Of a stretch of DNA of 64,000 nt, positions 24,248-35,768 are shown in pieces. The translations under genes and the position numbers were made by a program. The first letter of the stretch is position 1; each line of letters begins with the position of its first letter. The notes beneath the pieces are model-generated. The model did not search any database. It was not told where the DNA came from and worked only from the letters and a program-made list of their open reading frames with translations. Source of the stretch: Tetrahymena thermophila SB210 (taxonomy: Eukaryota > Ciliophora > Oligohymenophorea > Hymenostomatida > Tetrahymenidae); assembly GCF_000189635.1 (NCBI RefSeq), contig NW_002476146.1, positions 1 through 64,000 of the forward strand, written 5' to 3'.

Positions 24248-25757
24248 TTCTCATATAACTTCAAAGAAAGTTATTCATAGACTTAGTTAAATAAGATTTC
24301 CATAAACAATAAATGTCTTTGAAATAAATATACTTTCAAAAAATCAAAAGAAAGCAAAGTAAACATATACCAGAAATAATTACCATTTACTAATTTATAT
24401 TTAAAAAAAATCTAAAATCATATTCATTTAAACAATTTAAGAAACTCCTATAAAAAAATAGTAACCAATTATGACTAAATAATTTATAAAATATTCTATT
24501 AACAAAAGAAATTATATTTAAATAACAAAATTTTATTTATCATTATTAAAACTTACATATTCAATTTTATAATTTTAAATACATAAACATTTATATCAAT
24601 TGTTAAGTATTCAAATAAATGACTTTTGTCAAATTATTAATTTTCTCTTTCAATTAAATATTTTATTTTTAAAAACAATTTCATTAAACCAAAACGTAAA
24701 CCCAAAATAAATAATATTAAAAATAAAAGTTAAAATTAAATTTATATAAGAATTTTTAAATATTTTTTGAATTCTAGTTAAAATTCTAATTAATTTTGTC
24801 TTTTTAATTATCTTTTAAAAAATAATAGATATGATAAATTATAATTATTATTAATTCAGTAATAAAAACTAGAATTTATATAAAATAAGGAGTAATTAAT
24901 AAAATCAAAAATTAAAATAAAAACATCCTCAAATTATAAAAATTAGAAGCATTTTCCAAATATAAAAGAAGAAATTTAAAATTGTATTCTATTGTTAAAG
25001 ATATTTACTAGATTCTTGAAATAATGATATTTTTTTTAAATTAAGGATAGAATTTTTTTAAATTTCATAAAATGAACAAAATAAGATTAAAATGATAATA
25101 ATTTAATATTTTAATTTCAGGATCTGCAATATATTATAAATAGTTTTTTAATTTTTTTAATTAATGTTAATTATTATAAAATGTTTAATAAAATTAAAAA
25201 TTTATTAAGATAGTTATAAATATTATGTTCTTGGAATAAAGCTAATGGGTTTGATAATAATTAGAGATATTTTTAAAAAAAATAATAACTTGAATAAGTA
25301 TTAAAATACCTTTTGGTTTATGCAAACCAGAATAAAAATAAAAAATGTTTATTTATTCATTTTTTTTGCATTAGATTCTAAATTTATTTTAATAAATATA
25401 AATATTCCTCCCCTCATTAGAGTTGAAAAATCTACTAAATAAAATTAATTTTTATCAAAATTAGTTTAATTACTACATTTTTTCAACATCTTAATCTATC
25501 ATTCTTACTAAATTTTAAAGTATAGGTTTTAAAAAGAAATATTAAGATTTAATAAAGAGCGTTACACTAACTTTTTTGTGATATTTATTCATAAAAGTAA
25601 ATTTGTAAATTGAAATTTGATAATAATTATAATTTTTTTTATTCTTTTTACCCAAATTAATTTGAAATAAAAGTAAATTAATTTTTTAATATACTTATAA
25701 TTTATAAAATTTCCATAAATTAATAGCTATTAAATAATTTTGAAAAATAAATAATAA
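24248..25757. other. Intergenic
   Basis: These 1.5 kb of A+T-rich DNA (G+C about 12-15 percent by eye) lie between the degenerate zinc-finger gene and the second LRR gene. Frames that stay open here do so because TGA is rare in such DNA, not because they look coding. Confidence 0.6.
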
Positions 25758-28110
25758 ATGATATCCTAGTATTTTGACAATCTAGAAGAAGTAAATATTT
25801 ATTTTTTTATAGGTTTTATTTAAATTTATTTATTAATAAAAAAAAGTTTATAAAATCTTCTCTTTAATCTCATTAGGTTCTCCACATTGCTCTGAGGTAT
25901 ATTAAATTATTAATAATATTATTAATTACTATTATTAATGTTTATTTAAATTTAATTTCAAATTATTTTTTAAAAAATTTTTTTTATAAATTCTCATTTA
26001 AATTCATTTTTATTAAAATCAATATTTTTTTTATTTAAACTTAATTTTCACTCAAATTTTATTTTGATTTTTAATTATTAATTTTTTATTATTTGATATT
26101 TTTTCTTCATTTTTTCCTTCTAACTAAATAATTAGCTATATTTTCTTGAATATTTAAAAAGGTATAGTTAAATGGGTGATGATAATGCTTCACGTTTAGG
26201 TTCTGGTTTAGGAAAGTGCATTAATCTCTCAAATGTGACTCTTGATCTTAGGTAAAAACAGTTTATTTTTTTGGGTTGTGATATTTTTTAGTAGAAAAAT
26301 GAATTTAAAACATTATTACTCTTTAAATTTATTTATTAGCTTTTTATCTGGTTTATTTTTTTTATTTATTCTGTTGTGTGTGTGTGTATGTTTTTTTTGT
26401 TTTTTAATTTAATTCATTTTTTCTTTTTAAAATTTTTTTTTTATTTCATTTATTCTTCTTCCATATTTTGTCTTCATTTTTTCCTTTTAATAAAAAAAAT
26501 ATTTTTATATATATTTTCTTTAATATTTAAAAAGTCACAATTAAATTGGTGCAATTGGCACATTAGACTTAAGTTCTGCTTTAGTAAAATGCACTAATCT
26601 CTCAAATTTGACTCTTGATCTTAGGTAAAAACAATTTATTTGTTTTGGATTGTGATATTTTTTAATATAAAGTTAAATTTAAAACATTATAATTCTTTAA
26701 ATATATTTATTAGACTATTATTAGCTTTTTATTTGGTTTATTATTATTTTTTTTTCTGCTTGTACTTTTTTTCTTTGTTAATTTAATTCATTTTTCATTT
26801 AAACTTTTGCTTTTATTATTAAATTAATTGATTTCTTTTTTTTATATTGCTAAATAATTAACTCTTTATTTTTTCATCAATATTAAAAAAGATCTAATCA
26901 AATTAATAATGAAGGTGCTTTAGGCTTAAGTTCTGATATAGGAAAGTGTACTAATCTATTAAATTTGACACTTGATATTGGGTATAAAATTTCATTTGTT
27001 TTGGATTGTGATATTTTTAATATAAAAATGAATTTAAAACTTCTTCTTTTTTATTAATTTAATTCATTATCTCATTTTCAACTTTTACTTTTATAATTAA
27101 TTTCTTATTATTCCATATTTTGCCTTCATTTTTTTACTTCTAACTAAATAATTAATTATATACAATACTTAAAAAGGTATAATTAAATTGGTGATGAAAG
27201 TGCATCAGGCTTAGGTTCTGGTTTAGGAAAGTGTATTAATCTCTCAAATTTAACGCTTTTTCTTGAGTAGAAACAATTTATTTGTTTTTGATTGTGATAT
27301 TTTTGAATATAAAAATAAATTTAAAACAAAATATCTTATTTATTTAATTTATTAGATTATTATTTGATTTATTTTTCTTTTAATTAAATATATTTTTTCT
27401 TTAAAATTTAAATAAGTTGGAATACTATTGGTGATGAAGGTATTATAGGCCTAGGTTCGGATTTTGAAAAGTACACTAAACTCTAAAATTTGACACTTGA
27501 TCTTGGGTAAAAATAGTTTATTTATTTATTTTGGATTATGATATTTTTTAATAAAAATGAATTTATAACATTTACTAACTATTTTAATTTATTTATAAGC
27601 TTTTTATTTGAAAATTTTTTCTTTTTTTATTCTGCTTGCTTTTTATTAATCTATTTCTTATTATTTCATACATTTTCTTAGTTATTTCCTTCTAACTAAA
27701 TAAATATGTAAATATTTTTTCTTCAATATTTAATAGGTCTAATTATATTGGCGATGAGGGTGCTTCTGGCTTAGTTTATGGTTTAGGAAAATGCACTAAT
27801 CTCTCAAAATTAACGCTTTATCTTTGGTAATATCAGTTTGTTTGTTTTGTGTTATGAAAATATAAAAATGAATTCAAACAAAATAATTTTTGAATTTATT
27901 TGGTTTATTTTTCTTTTCATTTTTATTATGCAAATATTTTTATTTCTTTAAAATATAATATTTTTTTTAAAACTTTCTTTCTTTTAATTTTTTTAGTAAT
28001 TTAAATTAATTTAAATTAAAAGTGGTAACGAAATTAATTAAGAATAATAATTGAAAGTAAAGTGTCTCAAATCAAAAAGATTAGTTGCCTTACAATTAGA
28101 AATTTGGTGA
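25758..28110 (+). CDS. Leucine-rich-repeat protein built from six 90-nt exons
   Basis: Nine exons (25758-25790, 25877-25896, 26162-26251, 26535-26624, 26892-26981, 27177-27266, 27417-27506, 27737-27826, 28023-28110) give 226 residues. The six middle exons are each exactly 90 nt and encode one 30-residue LRR of the pattern 'SNQIGDEGAxGLGSGLGKC' then 'TNLSNLTLDLR', split in the same phase each time. The last exon gives the short tail 'KSKRLVALQLEIW' and TGA. Donors include the variant GTAGAAAC after the fourth repeat. Adjacent introns also resemble one another, so the repeats arose by genomic duplication of exon plus intron. The protein has no signal peptide or other domain and is probably an intracellular LRR scaffold. 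First two exons are the least certain. Confidence 0.7.
26162..27850 (+). repeat. Tandem exon-plus-intron units of an LRR gene (six copies)
   Basis: Six copies of a unit of about 230-375 bp begin at 26162, 26535, 26892, 27177, 27417 and 27737. Each has a 90-nt LRR exon followed by an intron whose start is conserved too: GTAAAAACA, then TTATTT, TTTTGGATTGTGATATTTTT and an AAAATGAATTTAAAACA-like stretch. Similarity in the introns, which have no coding constraint, implies recent unequal crossing-over or conversion. Confidence 0.85.
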
Positions 28111-28583
28111 TTAAAAAATGAATAAAAAAGAACGAATAAATATAAAAATATTTTAATATTATATAATATGTTTTATTTTATAATACTCTGTAATCAGATA
28201 ATTTAACTTAAAAAAAGAGATAGTTTTATTATTATTCTTACATTTATAAATATCATATTTGGTAAGTTAATAGATCGCTTCTTAAATAAAGAAAATATAA
28301 AAACTAAATATACTTAAATATAGTAATTCCTCTAAACTCTACCCTGAGCTTTCACCCAAAATAATCAAAGCTTTTATTAATTGCTAGTATTTTGTGGTTT
28401 GGGTATTATTTATATTTGATATAAAAGCAAAAATAAATAAGTTATAGTAAATATTTATTTTATCAAGCCTTGATAATTTATTAGTAATAAATAAATAATA
28501 AATGTTACATAAATTACTAAAATATTAAATTGAAATATTTACCAACTTAATAACATTTTTAAATAAAAGAGTTTTGTTAATTT
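28111..28583. other. Intergenic, convergent 3' ends
   Basis: A 473-bp A+T-rich gap between the LRR gene (+) and the PIH1-domain gene (-). It holds both 3' ends and no recognisable element. Confidence 0.6.
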
Positions 28584-30046
28584 TCAGTTTTATACTTTCA
28601 ATAAAGTAAGTTTTAAAACTTTAGTTTTTTTACTCCACTTTGGTTAAACTTGTTCTGTATCTATTTTGCAAGGAAGAGGCAAATCAAGTTTATATACTAA
28701 AGGAACTTCTAATTTAATTTTCTTTTCAGAAATATCAAGAATCATATCATCTATTGAGTTAGCTTTAAACAGTAAAAACTCCAAATAAATAGACTCAGTA
28801 AGCTCTTTGAGAGTATAAGAAGGTTTTTCAACTTATTCTTCTAATATCTATTTTGCAGTTTTTGGTACTTCTTTAGTTTCAATTTCTTAAATCAGTACTT
28901 TTTTAGGTTTTTATTTTTCATTTTTTTTTTCTTTATCTTCTTTACTTACTATTTTTAATCCGTCTAGAACTTATTCTTTTATCATCTCTTTTGATTTCTC
29001 ATCTTCTAATTATCTTTTCTTTAAGTCATCAACATTTTAAATAGAATTGGCCTATGATTATTGTAAATTTTCGGATTAAGCTCCCTACTGCATTTATGAC
29101 AAAGCAGCATTTTTTTTCATTTATATTTCTTGCTTGACCTTTTATAAATCAAATTATCTATCAGCTTCTGGCTCTAGCAAAATTGGAGGTATTTACCTCT
29201 ATTTTTTATCAGCTAATTTAAATTTTTTAGACTTGTGTCTAACTACAGACATTTTAGATATTTAATAATGAATGATTTCATTATCTTCCATATAATTATA
29301 TAGTTTTAATAATGGATTTCTATGTTCTTTTAAGCAGTTATTCATTTTTTCAATGACAAAAGTGACAAGCTATTCAGTCAAAGGAGGAGCTCCACTCATC
29401 ATCTTGCATACTTCATCATTAATTACAAAATTATAAAAATAAACCATATTTCCTAAAGACTCGCTTTTCCTTTGCTCTGGTTCTTAAACTGAATAAGGAA
29501 TTACTTTCCATTCCTCCATTTATTTGATAGATTCTATTTCTTTTCCTTAATCATTAATGGGAGCTCTAACTCTGTTACTCATTAAAACATTAATATAAAT
29601 TTTAACTTCTTTATCTATTGATTTTTTTATGTCAGCAAGCTTCTTTTTTGAATCCTATCCTACAACTCTTAAAGACTATAGTTACAAATAATTAAGAAGA
29701 ATATAAATATTTTTATCAATATATAAAAATAAAATTTTACTTCATAAAGAGGATGTTCTTCTTTTTTAAGCTTAAACGATTAGAGAGTAGCTTACATCTT
29801 GAGTAAAAAAGCAGGATCTGCATTAACCTTTAACTCTTTAATTTTCTCATCCTTTTCTTTTTTTATCTCTTCAAAACCATTTTGTAAATTATTTTTAACA
29901 AAGTTTTTATATCCCTCAGGATTACTTTCGCTTAAATCATCCAACATTTTCCAAATATTCTCTGCTTGCTTTAATTGATCGTTATTTAATCCTCCCATAG
30001 ATCCTGCAATCTAATTAAGCAATCCTTTTCCTAAAGAACCGTCCAT
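28584..30046 (-). CDS. PIH1-domain protein (R2TP/dynein-arm assembly type)
   Basis: Two exons (29741-30046 and 28584-29675) around a 65-bp intron give 465 residues. The N-terminus has an alpha-helical lead ('QLKQAENIWKMLDDLSESN') and 'NPEGYKNFV', typical of PIH1 proteins. The PIH1 domain runs to about residue 200 ('INVLMSNRVRAPIND', 'WKVIPYSVQEP', 'VYFYNFVINDEV'). A Lys/Glu/Gln-rich linker (about 240-370) follows, then a C-terminal CS-like beta domain (about 375-460: 'KPSYTLKELTESIYLEF', 'DISEKKIKLEVPLVYKLDLP'). PIH1 proteins act with HSP90 and the R2TP AAA+ ATPases in the cytoplasm; in ciliates they pre-assemble axonemal dyneins. The domain order matches the PIH1D1/PIH1D2/Kintoun group, but the exact paralogue cannot be fixed by eye. 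Start in the first exon is natural, with no upstream in-frame ATG nearby. Confidence 0.88.
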
Positions 30047-30752
30047 TTATTTATTGTTAGTTACTAAGCTAATTTATTTGTATAACTTGATCTTTATTTA
30101 ATAATATCCAAATTCTAAATTTTTAAAATTATCAATTAATTAATTAATTTTTAAATTTATGCAAATTTAATTCTAAGTAAATTTTTAATTTAAATGCTTT
30201 AAATACAAAATTATTAATTTTTTAATGTAATAGTTTTATTTACGAATATTCTATAAAAAGTATGAATAATTTATACATTATTAAATACTAATATGAAAAC
30301 CAAAAACTTCCGAATCAAATGATAAATTGATTTTTAGAAATAAATAATTAACATTAACATAATAATTTTTAATTATTTTATTAACTAAATGGTTTTATAA
30401 TATTAATTTTTTTTTGAAGTTATTAAATTAAAAAAATAATGGCTATAAAAACTTCAATTTAAAAACATATTGAAATAGTAAAAATTTAGATTTACTAAAA
30501 TAAATAGCTTAAAATATATTATAAAACTAAAATCAGTAAATTAATTTACATTAATCAGATGAAAACAAAAAAAGAAAAATTAAATAATATTAGCTAAGAA
30601 GTTTTTTTATTTTTTATTTTATTGAGACATTGACATAATACAGTTTATTAAACTCTAAAATAATAACTTTGTTTAAATAATAATAATCTAACATAAAATA
30701 ATTAATTCAATAGTGCAAAAAATTTATTTATTTATTATTTTTTTATAAAATA
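30047..30752. other. Intergenic
   Basis: A 706-bp A+T-rich spacer upstream of the PIH1 gene and downstream of the next minus-strand gene. No element recognised. Confidence 0.6.
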
Positions 30753-32918
30753 TCAAAGTTAATGACATTTTTTGATTGAGGATATAATTCTCTAATCAAT
30801 TTTGCTTAAATTTGATTCACTAGAACATCTAGATAGAAATTCCTAGACAAAATCATTTTGGAATTTTTCTGATTATAAGATTGCCGTTTGTATTTCATAA
30901 TAACTTAAATTTTTGCTTTATACTTAATTCAAAAAAAATTAAAATTAATTTTTATTTTATTTAAAAAATATAATAATTTACCATATTAATTGATATTACA
31001 ATTAATGCTACTCAAATTTAATTCAAGAAAACTCGAAGAGCATCCTACTAGGTGAAGAGCTGCTAGTTAATCTTTTGTTAGTAGCATCATTATAGCTTTT
31101 TTTATCAATATTATATCTTTTATAAAATTAAAGATGTTCAAGTCTTTCCTTATTTAGTAATCAACTTTTTACACTTAATATTCTTTTGATGCTTGCATTT
31201 ATTTTCTAAAAAATAATTATATTTATGAGTATTAAATATATTGAAATAACTTACTTTATTTTGTTTAAGTTTTATTGTATCTTGCTAAATGAATTAGAAT
31301 CTTAAATGGCTTTTAAATTTTTCATAAGTTTCACATGCTCCTCACCCCCATCTAAAGCATTTTTATCTTTAGATAGAAAAATATTTTTTTCTTTAATTTT
31401 ATTTGTTGCTGACTACTTCAAGGTTGCATTTAAAGTAACACTAAGAGGTAAATTCAGCTTTTATAGATCATTTTATTAATTAATCTATGATACTTAAATC
31501 ATAGATTTTGGTTCTTAAAATTCAATATTCTTTGAATTTTACTTATTTTAGCTGTTTTGATTAAATATACTTTCTTCGTTAAAATCTTAAGGAATTGAAT
31601 TATTAGATGTCTTAGTATTGCTTTAGAGAAATAATAAATTTTCTATATTTTCCTAGTTTGTATTATTAAATTATTCTAATTCAATAGCTGTTTTTTGCTT
31701 ACTGTAAAATAGTGGAAGCGAAATTTTTTATTAATTCTATTATTATTTTTCATTATTTATTTCTTACAGATTTCTTTTAGGAGTTTGATCTTCAATTATA
31801 AATTAATCTTAATTTATTACAATTTCTTAATTTTCATTATTGAAGAAATAATTATTTGCCTTTAAAATTTACAAATAATTGTCTTGGTAAATATATTTAA
31901 GGAAGAGTATGAAAAAATCTTTATTAATGGAATTTTGTGAAACCATTCTACCAAAAGTTCCTATCAGCATTAATAAGGTAAAAATTCCACTTACAAGTGC
32001 AAGGATTTATGGTAAAGTAGGATATTGAATTTGGATATGCTAAATTATTTCATCTAACATTAATATTACTAAAGTGTATCCCCCAGCCCCAATTTACTAA
32101 AGAGCATATTATCTGTCAATATTTTAATCTGATTAAGAGTATTAAATTGGAGAAAAAAAGGTTGATTCTGATTGCACTATTAAACCTTATTTAATAGAAG
32201 TATTTTAATTTTATGTTTTCAGTTGAGTTACTATCTATTGGTTAGCTACTGTATAGACATAAGCATTCCTATAATTAATTTCTCTCCTTTAAGTAACTGT
32301 GTTATACTGAGAAGTATAGAGTTTAAGCCTTAATAAAGAGTTTATTCCATTCACCATTTTGTCAATTTCTGCTTGGCTTGCACAATTATCAGGGACATAT
32401 GTCTTTAGTTTATCAATATCTAAACAACCATATGTCATTATCTGTATTGTAGATTTCCTATTCTAATTTGTATTGAGAAGCAGTGTATAATTTTACACAC
32501 TTGTAAAATCTAAACATTTGAATCCTTAAAGATTAGAATTCGTGCAGTCAATCACATTTAGAGGTATGAATAAATTGAGATCAGAAGAAATATACTCAAA
32601 GAAGGCTAAATAAACAAAATAGGTCTTGTCTTAAGAGATTTACTGCTTAGAAGAATTATCCATCTCAAACCTAAATCCAACTAAATCACTGCTTAGGGGA
32701 GTCTCAATCAAAGTACGATTGATTAGGCTTTGTGATCTAAACACAGGATCTATTTAATTAGTAGCATATTACTAAATTATGTAAATAAAATATGACAATG
32801 TAGCAATTAAAACACCAAATGTAGTGATTGTCCCAAATAGAGTTCCTCTCTTCATTTATTAATTACCTGTGTTAAATGAGAACGGAGAAGAAAATAAATC
32901 TAATTTTGAAAAAATCAT
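30753..32918 (-). CDS. Two-pass transmembrane protein of a large ciliate family
   Basis: Three exons (31255-32918, 30982-31205, 30753-30922) with introns of 49 and 59 bp give 685 residues. It starts with 'MIFSKLDLFSSPFSFN', then a first membrane helix (about 28-52, 'LFGTITTFGVLIATLSYFIY'). A non-cytosolic domain of about 240 residues follows with several Cys ('IDCTNSNLQGFKCLDF'), and a second helix lies at about 302-325 ('ILALVSGIFTLLMLIGTFGR'). The remaining 360 residues are Asn/Gln/Lys-rich and end in helical segments ('LEFLSRC'-like stretches such as 'FVQEFLSRCSSESNLSK') and 'IDQRIISSIKKCHQL'. I recognise the layout from the many uncharacterised Tetrahymena 'transmembrane protein' genes; no biochemical role is known to me. 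Exon phases all agree, so the model is solid even though the function is not. Confidence 0.85.
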
Positions 32919-33020
32919 GTTTTAACTTAAATTGTTCTTCTTCTTCTTTATATTTTTTATTTGTATTTTTTTACTCTTTTTTATTGATGTTCTACCAAAT
33001 TAATTAAGAATTTAAAATCA

Positions 33021-33200
33021 ATTATTTCTTAATTACACTTTTACTCACTCAACATTAATTTTAAAAGCTTTTAACAATCAAAACAAAGATTTCAATTTTA
33101 TAATTTATTTTATTAAATACTTTTCCAACATTCAAGCTATTCTTTGATCTTATTTAATTAATACTCATAAAATTGAATGGTAAATAATAAAAATAATTCC
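33021..33200. repeat. Diverged direct repeat, copy 1
   Basis: Starting ATTATTTCTTAATTACACTT, this stretch aligns with the copy 541 bp downstream (33562-33740) with few length changes. Shared blocks include the TTACACTTTT-CTCA-TCAA start, an 'AAATACTTTTCCA'-like centre and the GGTAAATAATAAAAATAAT-like end. It lies just upstream of the membrane-protein gene and may be a duplicated promoter block. Confidence 0.5.
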
Positions 33201-33561
33201 AAGACAACTAATACATAAAAATAGATAAATAAACAAATTCATAAAATATAGACTTCTTAATTAATATTATCAATTAATTATTATTCATAATCATTAAAGT
33301 GATAATTTTGATAAAAATAGAAGAACCTAATAAGTTTTTTAGAGTGTAAAAAATTTTTTTCTTTCTTCATTTACTGAGTATTTTTAATGAATATTTTAAA
33401 GTTAAATTAGCAATTACATGTGTGTTTTAAATTAGAATGAAGAGGAAGAAAGTTATATTAACTTTAAAAATTATTTCTAATTTTAAAGAATTGTATTTTT
33501 ACATTTCTTATGTGATTACACTTTTTTACAAAGACTTTTTCAAACTAAAAATTTTTTATTA

Positions 33562-33740
33562 ATTATTTCTAAATTACACTTTTTCTCATCCAATCTTAAA
33601 AAGCCTTAATAAATAAAATAAATATTTAAATTTCATAATTGAATTTATCAAATATTTATTCCAGCTTTCTAGTTTTTCTTTTATTTTTATCATTTAAACA
33701 TCACTAAAGTTAATTATTAAATAGCAAAAATAATAAAAAA
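33562..33740. repeat. Diverged direct repeat, copy 2
   Basis: Partner of 33021-33200, starting ATTATTTCTAAATTACACTT. The two copies keep the same spacing across about 180 bp, which favours a real old duplication over shared A+T bias. No coding potential in either. Confidence 0.5.
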
Positions 33741-35049
33741 AATTTAAATCTATTGATGCATTAATCAAATAAATGTATTTAAGTTATTTAGACTTATAGA
33801 TTGATATAAAAACCTATACTATTCTTAGAATAATAAATATTATTTTATAAATTAAAAGAAAATTTAAAAATAATAAAAAAATGTTTCGAAATTAGTTTCA
33901 AGCCTAAATAAACAAAAAAAATAAAAAAGTTTTAATCAAAGATTTAATTTTTTGAAGAGAAATCTAAATTTTTATAATTAAGCATTTAATCTTGAATTAA
34001 AAACATTTTTCATACATTTTAGTGAAAAAAATTAAATTCAAGAATAAATTAATTGATCATCTTTTTGAATATATAGGAAATATAAATAAAATTTAATAGA
34101 TGGAGATCTTTTTTCCAACTGGTTAATTAGTTTGAAGATATCTAAAAGTTTTTTGATAATTACAACTAAATAATAATTAAGATGCTGACAAAATTGAGTT
34201 TATTTAAAATTTAGTAGCTTAATTAATTTTGAAATTAATCATTAAAAAAGAAATATATTTGATTTAAAAAATTAATTTTTTGTCTTTATAAATTTAAATT
34301 TTGATTGTTATCTTAAATATACGTTTGCTCTATTAAAATAAGGTCTAATTAATTAGTTATTTTGAAATATATTTTGGCTTTCAATTTTAAAAAATTAATT
34401 TTATTAATCATAACATATTATAAAAAAAAAGAATGGAATTTGATTTAAATTGTAAAATCTTAAGAAACCCAATAATTCATCAAAAACAAGTATTATTTTT
34501 ATTTTATTAGTTAATTGATTAAAGAAAGCTTATTTTGTTAAGCAACTTTATTTTTTGATCACCAGATGGTCCCCTTAAATAAAAATAAATGAATTCTATA
34601 ATTTTTATAGATTATTTCTCACTAAATATTTAATAATTTAAATATTATTTGGAAAATATTTGTTAAATACTAGAATAAATATACTTTTTCAGGTAATATT
34701 AATGATAGAATAATTTTATTGGGTAAATTTATTTTATTTAACCTACAAATTTTGAAGAGAGTGAAGGATATATATAAATTTCCAAATATAAATAGTTGAA
34801 AAATAATCAATCAATTAAGATTTATTAACATGTCAATTGCTTTTGTATTGAAATTATAAATTATAAAATTGTATTTTATCAGATAGATAATTAAGTAAAA
34901 TATTGTTTATAAATAGTTATTTGCTTATAGATTTTATGAAATATATTTTTATAAAGCAAATCATTATTACAATTTATTTATTTAATTAATTTATAAATAT
35001 TTGAAAAGAAATTATTTAGGATTTTATTAAGTCATTTTTGAAGATTCAA

Positions 35050-35768
35050 ATGAACAATCATTAGTCTAGTTCATCTAACACAAAGATTATTATAGTTGGA
35101 GCAGGAGGAATTGGCAAATCAACTTTCATTTAGTATTATGTTAATGGAAAGTACCTTGTCCCAAACTCAACAGTTTGTAATCCATAATTCATTAATAGTT
35201 TCTAATAGCTAATATTAATCACTTTTTTTTATATTTGAAAGTATGCGATTTCTTTGTGAAATAAGTTAAATACAAAAGCGAGTAGATAAGATTAGAAATA
35301 TGGGATACAGCTGGATAGCCATAATTTTAAAATTTAATTAGTCAGTTTTATAGAAATACAAGTGCTGCAATACTTGCTTTTGATATTAATAACATTGAGT
35401 CATTACGTAAACTTGATTTTTACTTTAATGATCTCAATAACTAACTAGGTTAGGATGTCATTAAGGTAATTATATCAACCAGATGTGATTTAAAGGGTAT
35501 GAAATATGATGAAAAAAACAACCCAATTAAAGCTGTAAGTGATGAAGAAATAAATTAATATGTGAAGGAAAAGGGTCTAAAATATTTTGAAACATCTTCT
35601 AAAGCAGATATAGGAGTAAAAGATACCTTCAATTATATAATCGAAGAAATCTTAAAAAAGCAATCAATCGTAGGAACTGATAATACTCCAAACAATAATA
35701 TTTCTCTTATAGAATAAAATTAATCACAAAAACCTCAGTAAAAAAAAGAGGGATGCTGCTCAAGTTGA
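35050..35768 (+). CDS. Rab-like small GTPase with C-terminal CC motif
   Basis: Two exons (35050-35176, 35242-35768) and a 65-bp intron give 217 residues. Small GTPases of this kind recruit effectors to membranes for vesicle traffic. Motifs in order: P-loop 'GAGGIGKST' (G1), a switch I Thr in 'PNSTV', 'WDTAGQPQF' (G3, with the usual catalytic Gln), 'STRCDL' at the G4 position where Rabs usually have NKxD, and 'ETSSKAD' (G5). The G4 change from NK to TR keeps the Asp that contacts guanine but replaces the Lys. An Asn/Gln-rich linker leads to the end, 'KKEGCCSS', a CCxx double-geranylgeranylation signal, so the protein should be membrane-anchored. It is divergent enough that I do not assign a Rab subfamily. 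The start ATG is in the CAAATG context. Confidence 0.88.

Larger units (their letters stand above)
32919..35049. other. Long intergenic region between divergent genes
   Basis: These 2.1 kb separate the two-pass membrane protein gene (-) from the Rab gene (+). The only ordered feature I see is a diverged direct duplication (33021-33200 and 33562-33740), listed separately. No coding-like frame. Confidence 0.6.

Noticed and set aside
26376..26597. Plus-strand frame rich in Phe and Leu
   Set aside because: T-rich intron between two 90-nt LRR exons, read in the wrong frame.
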